Assembly (NCBI RefSeq): GCF_020103695.1
Contig: NZ_JAHXBF010000008.1
Location: 186,001-250,000 of the forward strand
Source: Hyalangium versicolor
GTDB taxonomy: Bacteria; Myxococcota; Myxococcia; Myxococcales; Myxococcaceae
Direction: 5' to 3'
DNA: 64,000 bases
The translations under genes were made by a program, and so were the position numbers. Of this stretch, positions 43,478-52,477 are shown in pieces (the stretch's first letter is position 1; every line of letters begins with the position of its first letter). Below the pieces are notes generated by a model that made no database searches, was not told the origin of the DNA, and saw nothing but the letters and a program-made list of their open reading frames with translations.

Positions 43478-43999
43478 CTAGGGCTCCGTGCTCTCGTCAA
43501 GGGTGCCTTCGAACGCGGTCAGAAGCTTTTTCGAGATCCGCTCGAAGTCGTGGAGATCGCGCTCGTCGAGCTCCGCGACGACGCGCTCGATGAGACGCTT
43601 GCGCGCGTCCTCCACCCGTTTGCGCGTGCGGTGCCCGGACTCCGTCAACTCCAGGGCATATTGACGGCGATCTGCTTCGCTGCGCTCCCTGCGAACCCAT
43701 CCCCGCTCAATCAGCGTCTCGAGCGCGCGTCCGGTGAGCGTTGGGTCGGTCCCTGTCGCGCGCGCGAGATCGGCCTGGGAGGTGCGGCCGTTCCGCCCGA
43801 TGTGGCGCAGGAACCTGGCCTGCGTGCTGCCCACCTCGAAGGTCGCGTACTCCCGCGCGGCCATCGCCCTCAAGCACCGCGCCAGGGCAGTGAAGCTCTC
43901 GAAGAAGGTGTCAGGGTCGCTTCGGGCCATGCTCGAAGGAGTAGTCCATGAGAGATGCTCGCGCAACACCTCGCCGGTGGTCGACTTGACGGAAATCAT
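43478..43999 (-). CDS. MarR-family transcriptional regulator
   Basis: 173 residues. The winged-helix core is TQARFLRHIGRNGRTSQADLARATGTD, LTGRALETLIERGWVRRERSEADRRQYALELTESG (parts: GWVRRERSEADRRQYAL), typical of MarR with the DxR wing. Helices on either side form the dimer. The start is uncertain: ATG 43999 overlaps an operator repeat, and the inner ATG 43930 gives a 150-residue protein closer to the family norm. It is divergent from a small membrane protein and an MFS exporter, across an array of operator repeats, so it likely represses that pair. Confidence 0.85.
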   Translation of the reverse strand: MISVKSTTGEVLREHLSWTTPSSMARSDPDTFFESFTALARCLRAMAAREYATFEVGSTQARFLRHIGRNGRTSQADLARATGTDPTLTGRALETLIERGWVRRERSEADRRQYALELTESGHRTRKRVEDARKRLIERVVAELDERDLHDFERISKKLLTAFEGTLDESTEP

Positions 44000-44064
44000 G
44001 GACCTGTCTATGAAGTGTCCATCGATTGATGGACCCGTCCATCATGGACCTGTCCACTGATGGA
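43998..44064. promoter_or_regulatory. Operator array: ATGGACCYGTCYAY repeats and palindromes
   Basis: Three direct copies of a 14-bp unit, ATGGACCTGTCTAT (43998), ATGGACCCGTCCAT (44029) and ATGGACCTGTCCAC (44044). Their half-sites also create the palindromes GTCCATCGATTGATGGAC (44017-44034) and GTCCATCATGGAC (44037-44049). About seven half-sites lie in 67 bp between the MarR gene and the divergent efflux genes. They are the likely MarR binding sites. Confidence 0.8.
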
Positions 44065-44112
44065 ATGCGTGTGCCCTGGATGTGTGCTCCTCGGCACGAA
44101 AGGGGCCTTGAA

Positions 44113-44439
44113 ATGGTTTGGTATCAGGGCGTTTCCTTCTTCTGGGGCGGGTTGTTCCTCGCGAATTCAGTTCCACACTGGGTCAGTGGGGTGATGGGCC
44201 GGCCCTTTCAATCCCCGTTCGCCAGGCCTCGGGGTGTCGGGCTGTCGTCGTCGACGGTCAACGTCCTCTGGGGCGCGTTCAATGCCGCGGCCGGCTACCT
44301 CCTCTTATTTCAGGTGGGGGCCTTCGAGCCGCGCAACCTGGCGCATGTCGCCATCGCGGGACTTCCAGCCGTGGCCGGGTCCTTGTGGCTGGCCCGGAGG
44401 TTTGGACGCTTTCATGGGGGAAACGAACCTCGACCATGA
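44113..44439 (+). CDS. Small integral membrane protein co-transcribed with an MFS exporter
   Basis: 108 residues with about three hydrophobic segments (residues 3-22 VSFFWGGLFLANSVPHW region, 45-68 VNVLWGAFNAAAGYLLLF region, 75-95). No family is recognised with confidence. ATG 44113 follows AAAGGGG with seven bases between. Earlier ATGs fall in the operator array. The stop overlaps the MFS start (ATGA), so translation is coupled. The two probably form a MarR-controlled efflux or tolerance unit. Confidence 0.65.
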   Translation: MVWYQGVSFFWGGLFLANSVPHWVSGVMGRPFQSPFARPRGVGLSSSTVNVLWGAFNAAAGYLLLFQVGAFEPRNLAHVAIAGLPAVAGSLWLARRFGRFHGGNEPRP

Positions 44440-45653
44440 AAGGCACCTTCCGCTCACTGAATCGCTTCAACTACCGCGTCTGGGCGAGTGGCGCGATCGT
44501 GTCCAACGTGGGCACCTGGATGCAGCGCACCGCCCAGGATTGGATCGTCCTCACCCAACTGACGCAGCACCAGGCGACCGCTGTCGGTGTGGTCATGGCG
44601 CTCCAGTTCGGGCCCCAGATGCTCTTGCTGCCCCTGACGGGGTTCGCGGCCGATCATTTCGACCTGCGCAAGCTCTTGTTCGCCACGCAGGCGGCCCTGG
44701 GTGCACTGGCACTGGCACTGGGCCTCCTCACCGTCACGGGGGCCGTTCAGTTGTGGCACGTGTACGTGTGCGCGTTCCTGCTGGGATGTGTCACCGCCTT
44801 CGACGCGCCCGCGCGTCAGACGTTTGTCTCGGAGCTGGTGGGCGAAGCGGACCTGTCGAACGCGGTGGCGCTGAACTCCACTTCCTTCAACGCCGCACGG
44901 ATGATTGGACCGGCCATCGCCGGAGGCCTCATTGCCACGGTGGGCTCCGGGTGGGTGTTCCTGATCAACGCCGCCTCTTTCGTGGGCGTCATCGGCGCGC
45001 TGGGTTTCCTTCGCGTCGAGGAGCTTCATCCGCGGAGTCGAGCGCTCCGAAGCCGTGGAGGGCTGGTCGAGGGATTTCGTTATGTCTGGAAGCGCCCCGA
45101 CCTGAAAGCCATCCTGCTCATGCTCTTCCTGGTCGGCACCTTCGGACTCAACTTCCCGATCTTCATCTCAACCATGTCGGTGTCCGTCTTTCACGCTCGA
45201 GCGGGGGCGTTCGGGCTCCTGACTTCCATCATGGCGATCGGCTCGGTCGCGGGCGCGCTGCTGGCCGCCCGGCGGGAGAAGCCCCACGCCATGCTCTTGT
45301 TCGCCGGCGCCGCGGTCTTCGGCTTCGGCTGTTTGCTCGCCGCGCTCATGCCCAGCTACGCGCTCTTTGGCGCCGCGCTCGTCGTCATCGGCATCGCCGC
45401 TCAGACCTTCACCACCTCGACGAACAGCCTGGTGCAACTCTCCACCGAGCCCATCATGCGTGGGCGGGTGGTCGCCATCCTCCTCGCCATTGCCATGGGC
45501 GGCACGCCCATCGGTGCACCCATCGTCGGGTGGGTCGCTGATCGTTTCGGTCCGCGCTGGGCGCTCGGTGTCGGCGCCGCCTCGGGCTTTGCCGCGGCGA
45601 TCGTCGGCATCTCCTGCCTCAATATCCACCGGCCGGAGCAAGGCACTGCGTGA
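44436..45653 (+). CDS. MFS transporter (EntS/MFS_3-like exporter)
   Basis: 405 residues with about 10-12 transmembrane helices. The first starts at VWASGAIVSNVGTWMQR, and the helix 2-3 loop region is GFAADHFDLRKLL. FDAPARQTFVSELV and GGLIATVGSGWVFLINAASF are typical of the MFS_3 group, which exports drugs, siderophores or other small molecules by proton antiport. The substrate is unknown. Genetic coupling to the preceding small membrane protein and the divergent MarR gene supports efflux of a toxic compound. Confidence 0.88.
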   Translation: MKGTFRSLNRFNYRVWASGAIVSNVGTWMQRTAQDWIVLTQLTQHQATAVGVVMALQFGPQMLLLPLTGFAADHFDLRKLLFATQAALGALALALGLLTVTGAVQLWHVYVCAFLLGCVTAFDAPARQTFVSELVGEADLSNAVALNSTSFNAARMIGPAIAGGLIATVGSGWVFLINAASFVGVIGALGFLRVEELHPRSRALRSRGGLVEGFRYVWKRPDLKAILLMLFLVGTFGLNFPIFISTMSVSVFHARAGAFGLLTSIMAIGSVAGALLAARREKPHAMLLFAGAAVFGFGCLLAALMPSYALFGAALVVIGIAAQTFTTSTNSLVQLSTEPIMRGRVVAILLAIAMGGTPIGAPIVGWVADRFGPRWALGVGAASGFAAAIVGISCLNIHRPEQGTA

Positions 45654-45835
45654 ACCTCAGGAGGTGCTTCCATCTCACGATAGCGCCTCACACGTCGGAA
45701 TCTGCGTTTCGTTCAAGTCCCAGCTCCGGTGTCCCAGTTACTGTCGCACCATCGTTGAACGACGCGAGCGCGGGCCCCGAGCCGCCGCCGCTCCCAGTTC
45801 ACGTGTCCCAGGACGTCTGCGAGAGGAAACATCGA

Positions 45836-46468
45836 ATGCTGAGACAGTGGTGTTGTGCCGTGGTGCTGTTCAGTGCGGGAGCCTCGTTCGCCAAGCCGAC
45901 CTATACCTGCGAGGGCCCGGCTCCTGTCGAAATCTGGAAGGGCCAGTACGGCAAGTACAAGGTGAAGGATGGCCTCGAGAGCAAGGAGTACACGGGCTTC
46001 CTCAAGCGAGAGAAGATCAAGCTCCAGGACAAGTGCTCGCTGCCCATCCTCGAGGCCGGGGATGTGCTGATGCTGACGTATCCAGAGAAGGCTCCGATCT
46101 TCGACGAGGGGAACATGAAGTTCCAGTGCGTCGAGTCCGACAACCCCGAGAAGGCGCTCTCCTACGACTCGCTGCCCGCGACGGGAGTCGCCAATCCCCC
46201 GGACCTCCTTCTCAAGTGCGGCAGTGACGAGAAGTACGAGTGCCACGACGGCTCGAACAGCGAGCGCCGCGAGGTGCTCGAGGCGAAGCTGAAGAAGAAG
46301 AAGCAGGAGATCTACTCGATCTCCATTCGCAACCCCGATCTGCCCGGCGACATCGCCTACCGGGAGACCGTGGGCAAGCGCATCTTCTGCCAGTTCTATA
46401 ACTCGAAGACCAAGAAGGTGGCCCTGGCGTTCGAGTTCAACGGCGTCAAGCCCAAGGCGGCCGAATAG
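45836..46468 (+). CDS. Secreted protein of unknown function
   Basis: 210 residues. A signal peptide (about 1-19, LRQWCCAVVLFSAGASFA) precedes a lysine-rich, mainly hydrophilic domain with six cysteines (YTCEGPAP, KCSLP, FQCVES, LKCGSDEKYECHD, RIFCQF). These suggest three disulfides in a periplasmic or extracellular protein. No family is recognised. AGGA eight bases before ATG 45836 supports the start. The 182 bp upstream carries no gene. It overlaps the convergent AraC-type gene by 23 bp. Confidence 0.65.
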   Translation: MLRQWCCAVVLFSAGASFAKPTYTCEGPAPVEIWKGQYGKYKVKDGLESKEYTGFLKREKIKLQDKCSLPILEAGDVLMLTYPEKAPIFDEGNMKFQCVESDNPEKALSYDSLPATGVANPPDLLLKCGSDEKYECHDGSNSERREVLEAKLKKKKQEIYSISIRNPDLPGDIAYRETVGKRIFCQFYNSKTKKVALAFEFNGVKPKAAE

Positions 46469-47243
46469 GGTCGCTGATGGCTGGCGCCTCGCAGTCAACG
46501 ATGTCCCTGGGCGTGTAGCCGAGCAGCCGACGGCACGTGCGCGAGAAGTGAGCCTGGTCTGAGAAGCCCGCCGCCAAGGCACCGGTGGTGAGCGAGACAC
46601 CCGTCAGCGTGATGCGAAGAGCGCGGACGAGACGATTCCACAACATCCAGGCTCGCGGCGAGATGCCAATGTCGCGCAGGAACAGCGCTCGGAAGTGTTG
46701 CAACGTTACGCCCAGGTGCGCGCTCAGCTCGAGGTCCTCGCCGTCGGGATCCTCGAGCTGGGTGCGCAGTTGTTCGAGGGCGCGCTCGACGCGTGCATCG
46801 AAGTTCACGCGGAGCCGGGTGTTGGGAAACGCGATTGCCTGCAGCGCTTCACCGAGCTCGCTCAGGTGGGACGGGTTCTCGAGGTGGCTCCGCGTCGACC
46901 AGACCGCGTCGCGCAGCCAGAGTGCCGTGGCCGGATCGATGGGCGCTGCGCCTCCGAGGGGTTGGGTGTGCGCGTTGGGCGCGCGGTGGTGCTCGGGATC
47001 GATCAGGACCGAGATCGCCGGGCCCTGGCTCACCACGCTCGAGGGGAGGTCGCTGGGAATCACCACCGCTGGGGCACGGACCAGGCGACCGGTGGTTTCA
47101 CGTACGGTCACTTCGGAGTCGAGGCCGACGAGCAGCTTGATCACGTGCGACTGATGGACGGTGGTGTCGAGATCGGCGGAGAAGCGGGTGGCGCGGGTGT
47201 GATTGATCGTGATGAGGGGATGTGCGTCGGGCCTGGTTTCCAC
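46446..47243 (-). CDS. AraC-family transcriptional regulator
   Basis: 265 residues. The N-terminal cupin-like half (about 1-150) begins ITINHTRATRFSADLDT. The C-terminal double HTH is at about 160-255: HLGVTLQHFRALFLRDIGISPRAWML, then GVSLTTGALAAGFSDQAHFSRTCRRLLGYTPRDI (parts: AAGFSDQAHFSRTCRRLLG), the signature AraC helix. GTG 47243 has GGGAGGG eleven bases upstream. The effector and targets are unknown, and no obvious partner gene is divergent. Confidence 0.85.
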   Translation of the reverse strand: METRPDAHPLITINHTRATRFSADLDTTVHQSHVIKLLVGLDSEVTVRETTGRLVRAPAVVIPSDLPSSVVSQGPAISVLIDPEHHRAPNAHTQPLGGAAPIDPATALWLRDAVWSTRSHLENPSHLSELGEALQAIAFPNTRLRVNFDARVERALEQLRTQLEDPDGEDLELSAHLGVTLQHFRALFLRDIGISPRAWMLWNRLVRALRITLTGVSLTTGALAAGFSDQAHFSRTCRRLLGYTPRDIVDCEAPAISDPIRPPWA

Positions 47244-47324
47244 GGGGGTTACTTCCCTCCCTGCTCCAGAGTGAGGGGAGCAATCTAGGGACCCAGGCTG
47301 ACACCCAAATATTTACTCAGGGGC

Positions 47325-49241
47325 TCACTGTGCTCGTCGCTCGTCGGCCCTGCGGCGCCGCTCCGCCTCGGCGGGTGTCTCGGGCGGCACCAGCGCGTTC
47401 GGGCCCCGGCCGATCAGATCCTTGCGGCCGGCCTGCTCCAGCGCCTCGCGCGCCAGCGGCCAGTGCTCCGGGTTCCAGTAGAGCAGTAGCGCCTTCTGCA
47501 GCCGCTTCTCCCTCAATCCCCGAGCCGTGTACACCGGCTCCATCTTCAGCGGATCCAACCCCGTGTAATACATGGCCGTGGCCAGGGCCATCGGCGTGGG
47601 GATGAAGTCCTGCACCTGGCGCGGCCGCTTGCCGTTCTTCTTCAGCCACAGCGCCAGATCCACCATGTCTTCCAGCGTCGAGCCCGGGTGCCCGCTGATG
47701 AAGTACGGAATGTCGTACTGCTCCTTGCCCGCCTCCTCGCTCGCGCAGGCGAACATCTGCTGGAAGCGCTCGAAGCTCTCGATGCCCGGCTTCTTCATCT
47801 TCTCCAGCACCCGCGGAGACACGTGCTCCGGCGCCACGGACAGCTGCCCTCCCACGTGGTGCGCCGCCAGCTCCTTCACGTACTCCGGTGAGCGCTCCGC
47901 CAGGTCGTACCGCACTCCGCTCGCGATGAAGACGTGCTTCACCCCCGGCTCCTCACGCACCTCCCGCATCAAGTCGATCAGCGGCCCGTGGTCCGTCTGC
48001 AGGTTCTCGCACACCCCCGGGTGCACGCAGCTCAGCTTGCGGCACTTGTTCTCGATCGCCTCGCTCTTGCACTTGAGCTTGTACATGTTGGCCGTGGGAC
48101 CACCCAGGTCCGTGATCGTCCCCCGGAAGTCTCCCATCCGCCGCAGCTCTCGCACCTCGCGCAGCACGCTCTCCGCCGAGCGGCTCTGGATGACTCGGCC
48201 CTCGTGCTCGGTGATGGAGCAGAACGTGCACCCGCCGAAGCAACCCCGCATCAGCACGATGGAGTGCTTCACCGTCTCGTAGGCCGGGATGCGCTCCTTG
48301 TACATGGGGTGCGGTACCCGGTTGAACGGCAAGTCGTACATCTCGTCCATCGCCACCGTGGCGTCCGAGTCCACCGCTCCCGCCCCGTCCTCCAGCGGCT
48401 TCGCCGGCGGGTTCATGTAGATGGCCCGGTTGCCGTGGCGCTGCGCCAACGGCCGCGCGTTCCCCGGGTTCGTCTCCATCTGGAAGTCCCGAGACATCAC
48501 CGCGAACGCGTGCTTGTCCGCCACCACCTCCTCGTACGAGGGCAGCACCACCGTCTTCCGATCCGCCGCCCGCCGCGCCGGGTCCGCCTCGTGCGCCTTC
48601 ATCTCCGCGTCGTTGATGAGGTACGCCGTACCGCGCACGTCCCGGAGCTGCTCGATGCGCTCGCCCCGACGCATCCGGTCCGCTACCTCCCACACCGGGC
48701 GCTCGCCCATCCCGAAGATGAGCAGGTCCGCCTTGGCGTCGAAGAGGATGGAGCGGCGCACCTTGTCGCTCCAGTAGTCATAGTGGGCGATGCGCCGCAG
48801 CGACGCTTCAATCCCGCCCAGGACGATAGGCACCTCCGGGTAGGCCTCACGGCAGCGCTGGGCGTAGACGATGGTGGCCCGGTCCGGCCGGCAGTTGGTG
48901 CGCCCACCCGGGCTGTACTGGTCCTCCGAGCGGTTCTTCTTCTGCGCCGTGAGCCGGTTGAGCATCGAGTCCAGGTTGCCGGCCGCCACCCCGAAGAAGA
49001 GCCGCGGCGGGCCCAGCGCCTTGAAGGGCTCGGCCGAGTGCCAGTCCGGCTGGGGGATGATGCCTACCTTGAACCCTCGCCCCTCCAGGAAGCGGGCGAC
49101 GAGCACGGGCCCGAACGCGGGGTGATCCACGTACGCGTCGCCGCTCACGATGATGATGTCGAGCTGTTCCCAGCCTCGGGCCTTCATGTCGGCGCGAGTC
49201 ATGGGCAGGAAGGGGTGGGGGTAGCGAGCGAGCGTGGCCAT
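47325..49241 (-). CDS. ygiQ: YgiQ-family radical SAM protein
   Basis: 638 residues. An N-terminal B12-binding-like Rossmann region (about 1-130, LDIIIVSGDAYVDHPAFG) precedes the radical SAM core (about 310-560). The [4Fe-4S] cluster motif is CFGGCTFC near residue 340, then ITDLGGPTANMY. The C-terminal region is the YgiQ/DUF3362 type, with YYTGLDPLKMEPVYTARG and WNPEHWPLAREAL. The molecular function of the family is unknown. ATG 49241 has AGGAG eight bases upstream and begins MATLARYPHPFLPM. It stands alone. Confidence 0.9.
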   Translation of the reverse strand: MATLARYPHPFLPMTRADMKARGWEQLDIIIVSGDAYVDHPAFGPVLVARFLEGRGFKVGIIPQPDWHSAEPFKALGPPRLFFGVAAGNLDSMLNRLTAQKKNRSEDQYSPGGRTNCRPDRATIVYAQRCREAYPEVPIVLGGIEASLRRIAHYDYWSDKVRRSILFDAKADLLIFGMGERPVWEVADRMRRGERIEQLRDVRGTAYLINDAEMKAHEADPARRAADRKTVVLPSYEEVVADKHAFAVMSRDFQMETNPGNARPLAQRHGNRAIYMNPPAKPLEDGAGAVDSDATVAMDEMYDLPFNRVPHPMYKERIPAYETVKHSIVLMRGCFGGCTFCSITEHEGRVIQSRSAESVLREVRELRRMGDFRGTITDLGGPTANMYKLKCKSEAIENKCRKLSCVHPGVCENLQTDHGPLIDLMREVREEPGVKHVFIASGVRYDLAERSPEYVKELAAHHVGGQLSVAPEHVSPRVLEKMKKPGIESFERFQQMFACASEEAGKEQYDIPYFISGHPGSTLEDMVDLALWLKKNGKRPRQVQDFIPTPMALATAMYYTGLDPLKMEPVYTARGLREKRLQKALLLYWNPEHWPLAREALEQAGRKDLIGRGPNALVPPETPAEAERRRRADERRAQ

Positions 49242-49307
49242 GGTATCCGCTCCTCTCCTAACACACACCCGGGCGCGGCTCATGCCGCACCCTCGCGAGG
49301 GCGGGGA

Positions 49308-50048
49308 CTACTCGAAGGTCAACGAGGAGTCGCCGCTGAGATCCTTCGAGAGGACCGTGGGATGGCCGATGATGTTCAGCGTCGCGCCACCCGACGCCTT
49401 CACGCTCAGGGTGTCCGACACCCGAAGCTCCGTGGAGCCGCCGCCACTGGATTCGAGAGTGGCCTCTCGGGTGGCCAGTCCGCGCCCCTTGAGGGTGCTC
49501 GCTCCCGAGATTTCACTCGTCACCCGGGTGGCCTGGCCCTCCAGGAACAGCTCGCCACCGCCGCTGGCTTCCAGGGAGAGCGTGTCCACGGCCAGCCCTG
49601 TCGCCTTCACCTTGGCGCCCCCGCTGGATTCGATTGCGAAGGAGGAGGAGGACACGGTGCCGCTCAGCTCCCCTGTGCATCCCCCCGAGCACTTGAAGGA
49701 CTCCAGCGTCGGCACCGTCACCTCCAGACGCAGGGGGTTGTGCGAACTCCACCCACCATCGATGCCATCGTTCTCGAAGAAAACCCGGAGCGTTCCGCCG
49801 GTGACGTTGGTGTGTACTCGCCCCACCAGGTTGTCATCCCCCAGCACGCGCACGGTCTTCGGTTTTGTCGGGTCCACCACGGTGGTGGTGGTGAGGCCAT
49901 CCTCCACCTCGAGCGCCACGAAGTCAGGCGTCGTCCGCTCCTCCTCGATGAGGTTGCCGCTGCCGACCAGGTCCTTCCAGCCACAGCCCGCCATCAGCAC
50001 CACCAGCAGCGGCAGTCCTGCCCAACGTCCGCGATTCACGAATTCCAT
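49308..50048 (-). CDS. DUF2807 (GIN-domain) lipoprotein
   Basis: 246 residues. A lipoprotein signal (GLPLLVVLMAGC, lipobox LMAGC) is followed by repetitive beta-strands with Gly/Ser-rich turns: SGGCTGELSGTV, ESSGGAKVKATG, EASGGGELFLEG, ESSGGGSTELRV and KASGGATLNIIG. This regular pattern is the putative auto-transporter adhesin head GIN domain (DUF2807), a beta-solenoid anchored to the envelope. Its role is not known. GGGAG eight bases before ATG 50048 sets the start. The 161 bp to the right, before the ABC transporter, contains no gene. Confidence 0.85.
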   Translation of the reverse strand: MEFVNRGRWAGLPLLVVLMAGCGWKDLVGSGNLIEEERTTPDFVALEVEDGLTTTTVVDPTKPKTVRVLGDDNLVGRVHTNVTGGTLRVFFENDGIDGGWSSHNPLRLEVTVPTLESFKCSGGCTGELSGTVSSSSFAIESSGGAKVKATGLAVDTLSLEASGGGELFLEGQATRVTSEISGASTLKGRGLATREATLESSGGGSTELRVSDTLSVKASGGATLNIIGHPTVLSKDLSGDSSLTFE

Positions 50049-50209
50049 CGGTCGACTCCCGAAATTCATGCCGGCCACTCCGGCGTGGCGAATGGAAAAC
50101 CGAGCCCCCTCCCAAGTGTCACCCGCCCTATTTTTTTCTCCAAGGGGGGCACCTCTGGAACCCCGGGGCGATTTGCTTTATGGGTGATGCCGCTCGACCC
50201 CTGCATGAC

Positions 50210-51715
50210 ATGACAGACGAACCTCCTCCCCGACCGCGACGTGCTTCCTGGTTCCCCCGTGCCTGCATGGCGCTGGGGGTGTTGCTGTGGACGGCCTGCG
50301 GCCAGAAGGAGGGTTCGGGGCTCGAACGCGTCCAGCGCGCGGGCGTGCTCCGATGGGGGGCGGATGCGCAGGGCGGCGAGCCCTACGCCATGGAGGATCC
50401 CGACCATCCCGGCCAGTACCGTGGCTTCGAGGTGGAGCTGGCGGACGCCCTGGCCCGCGAGTTGGGGGTGCGCGCCGAGATGGTCCAGAACGACTGGTCC
50501 AGCCTCATTCCCACGTTGGAGCGGGGCGGCTCGTTCGACGTGGCGATGAACGGCATGGAGATCACCCCGGCTCGCTCCGGACGGGTGCTCTTCACGCGCC
50601 CCTATTACCTCTTCAACCTCCGGCTGATGGCGCGCAAGGAGGACACGGCCATCACCGGCCTGGAGGCCCTACGCGGACGCCGGGTGGGCACGCTCTCCAA
50701 TTCCCAGGCGTGGGAGCTGCTGCTGCACAGCGGTGCCCAGGCCGTGCCCTACGAGGGTGTCCAGGAGCCCTACATCGATCTGGAGCAGGGCCGGCTGGAC
50801 GCGGTGCTGATGGACGACATCATCGCTCAGCGCTACGGCATGACCCGCCCGGGGCTGCGCGTGGTGGGAGATGTGGGTGAGGGCTATTACGCCATCTCCG
50901 TGCGCCCCGGAGAGGACGGGCTGCGCCAGGCGCTGGATGATGCGCTGGGCCGGATTGCCCGCTCGGGGGAGCTGCGGGAGATCTTCCGCCGGTGGGGCAT
51001 CGACAATGCCGCCGAGCAGCGGATGGTCGACTGGACGGAGGCGCAGACGCGCGAGGTGCTCTCGCAGACGTCCACGGCTCACCTGGGGTGGAGCCAGGTG
51101 CTGCTCTTCCTTCAGTCCTCAGCGGTGACGCTGCTGGTGTCCGTGGGGGCCATGCTCCTGGCCATCCCTCTGGGGATGTCGCTGGCGCTGGTGCGGCTCT
51201 ACGGGCCGAAGTGGCTGGGCGGATTCACCACGGGCTATGTGGAGCTGCTTCGCGGCACGCCCGTGCTGCTGCAGCTCTACGTCCTCTACTACGGGCTGGC
51301 GGCCGTGCTGCGGCTGGATGCGCTGAGCGCCGCCATCCTCGGCCTGGGGCTCAATTACGCGGCCTACGAGGCGGAGGTGTACCGCGCCGGCATCCTCGCG
51401 GTGCCTCGAGGGCAGATGGAGGCGGCGCTGGCGCTGGGCATGCCGACCCGGCTTGCGCTCAGGCGGGTGGTGATCCCCCAGGCCTTCCGAGTGGCGCTGC
51501 CGGGAGTGACCAATGACTTCATCGCGTTGCTGAAGGACAGCTCGCTGGTGTCGGTGATCTCGGTGGTGGAGCTCACCAAGCGCATGACGATCACCGCCGT
51601 GGATGTACGCAGTTGGATGGTGCCAGGGGCGCTGTGCGCGGCGCTGTACCTGGCGATGAGCTACCCCTTGTCCCGTCTCGCGCGAAGGCTCGAGGCGAAG
51701 CTGGAGCGGGCATGA
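50210..51715 (+). CDS. Polar amino acid ABC transporter, fused binding protein and permease
   Basis: 501 residues. A lipoprotein-like signal (ALGVLLWTACG) is followed by a type 2 periplasmic-binding domain (about 45-275: LRWGADAQGGEPYAMED, YRGFEVELADALARELGV, DVAMNGMEITPAR). The permease domain (about 295-495) has five helices and the EAA loop EAALALGMPTRLALRRVVIPQA. The receptor is covalently attached to the permease instead of free in the periplasm. The start may be 50180 or 50210; neither has a good ribosome site. Its ATGA overlap with the ATPase gene couples them. The ligand is probably a polar amino acid. Confidence 0.9.
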   Translation: MTDEPPPRPRRASWFPRACMALGVLLWTACGQKEGSGLERVQRAGVLRWGADAQGGEPYAMEDPDHPGQYRGFEVELADALARELGVRAEMVQNDWSSLIPTLERGGSFDVAMNGMEITPARSGRVLFTRPYYLFNLRLMARKEDTAITGLEALRGRRVGTLSNSQAWELLLHSGAQAVPYEGVQEPYIDLEQGRLDAVLMDDIIAQRYGMTRPGLRVVGDVGEGYYAISVRPGEDGLRQALDDALGRIARSGELREIFRRWGIDNAAEQRMVDWTEAQTREVLSQTSTAHLGWSQVLLFLQSSAVTLLVSVGAMLLAIPLGMSLALVRLYGPKWLGGFTTGYVELLRGTPVLLQLYVLYYGLAAVLRLDALSAAILGLGLNYAAYEAEVYRAGILAVPRGQMEAALALGMPTRLALRRVVIPQAFRVALPGVTNDFIALLKDSSLVSVISVVELTKRMTITAVDVRSWMVPGALCAALYLAMSYPLSRLARRLEAKLERA

Positions 51716-52461
51716 TCGAGGTACGAGAGCTGACCAAGCGCTACGCGGACCGGACGGTGCTGGATGGCATCAGCGCCACCTTCGCCAGGGGCGAGGTGGT
51801 TGCGTTGCTGGGGCCCTCGGGAGGCGGCAAGAGCACGCTGCTGCGGTGCCTCAATGGGCTCGAGTCCTTCGACGCTGGCTCGGTGCGGGTAGGGGACTGC
51901 GCCCTCGAACCCGGGCTTGGGAGGGGGCAGTCCGCCCAGCTATGGAACATTCGGCGGCGGGTGGGCTTCGTCTTCCAGCAGTGGAACCTGTTCGCGCACC
52001 GCACGGCGCTGGGCAATGTCATCGAAGCTCCCGTCCACGTGAAGGGCCAGAGCGTGAAGGAGGCCACCGAGCGGGCGAAGGCGCTGCTGGCCAAGGTGGG
52101 CATGTCACACCGCGAGGGGGCCTACCCCTCGGAGATGTCCGGAGGTGAGCAGCAGCGCGTGGCCATTGCTCGGGCGCTGGCGATGGAGCCCGAGGTGCTG
52201 CTCATGGACGAGCCCACCAGCGCGCTGGATCCGGAGCGGGTGGGGGACCTGGTGGCCCTGCTGGAGCGCCTGCGCTCCGAGGGCCTGACGATGGTGACGG
52301 TGACGCACGAGATGCGCTTCGCGCAGGCACTGGCCTCGCGGGTGCTCGTGCTGCACGGCGGGCACATCATCGAAGAGGGCGCTCCCGGCGAGGTGCTCGC
52401 CAGGCCGAGGCACGAGCGGACCCGAGCCTTTCTCGGGTTCGGGCAAGCCACCATGCACTGA
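51712..52461 (+). CDS. Polar amino acid ABC transporter ATP-binding protein
   Basis: 249 residues. Walker A GPSGGGKST, Q-loop FQQWNLF, signature MSGGEQQR, Walker B VLLMDEPTSALD and H-loop TVTHEM are all intact. This closely resembles GlnQ/HisP-type ATPases that power amino acid uptake. It overlaps the fused receptor-permease gene by 4 bp and, with two copies of each subunit, would form a complete importer. It faces a convergent aminotransferase/Lrp unit, which suggests a shared amino acid metabolism theme. Confidence 0.93.
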   Translation: MIEVRELTKRYADRTVLDGISATFARGEVVALLGPSGGGKSTLLRCLNGLESFDAGSVRVGDCALEPGLGRGQSAQLWNIRRRVGFVFQQWNLFAHRTALGNVIEAPVHVKGQSVKEATERAKALLAKVGMSHREGAYPSEMSGGEQQRVAIARALAMEPEVLLMDEPTSALDPERVGDLVALLERLRSEGLTMVTVTHEMRFAQALASRVLVLHGGHIIEEGAPGEVLARPRHERTRAFLGFGQATMH

Positions 52462-52477
52462 GCGGCTAGGCGCCTGC

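Noticed and set aside
50120..50140. T-run (CCCTATTTTTTTCTCC) upstream of the ABC transporter as an intrinsic terminator
   Set aside because: No stable hairpin precedes the T-run on the plus strand.
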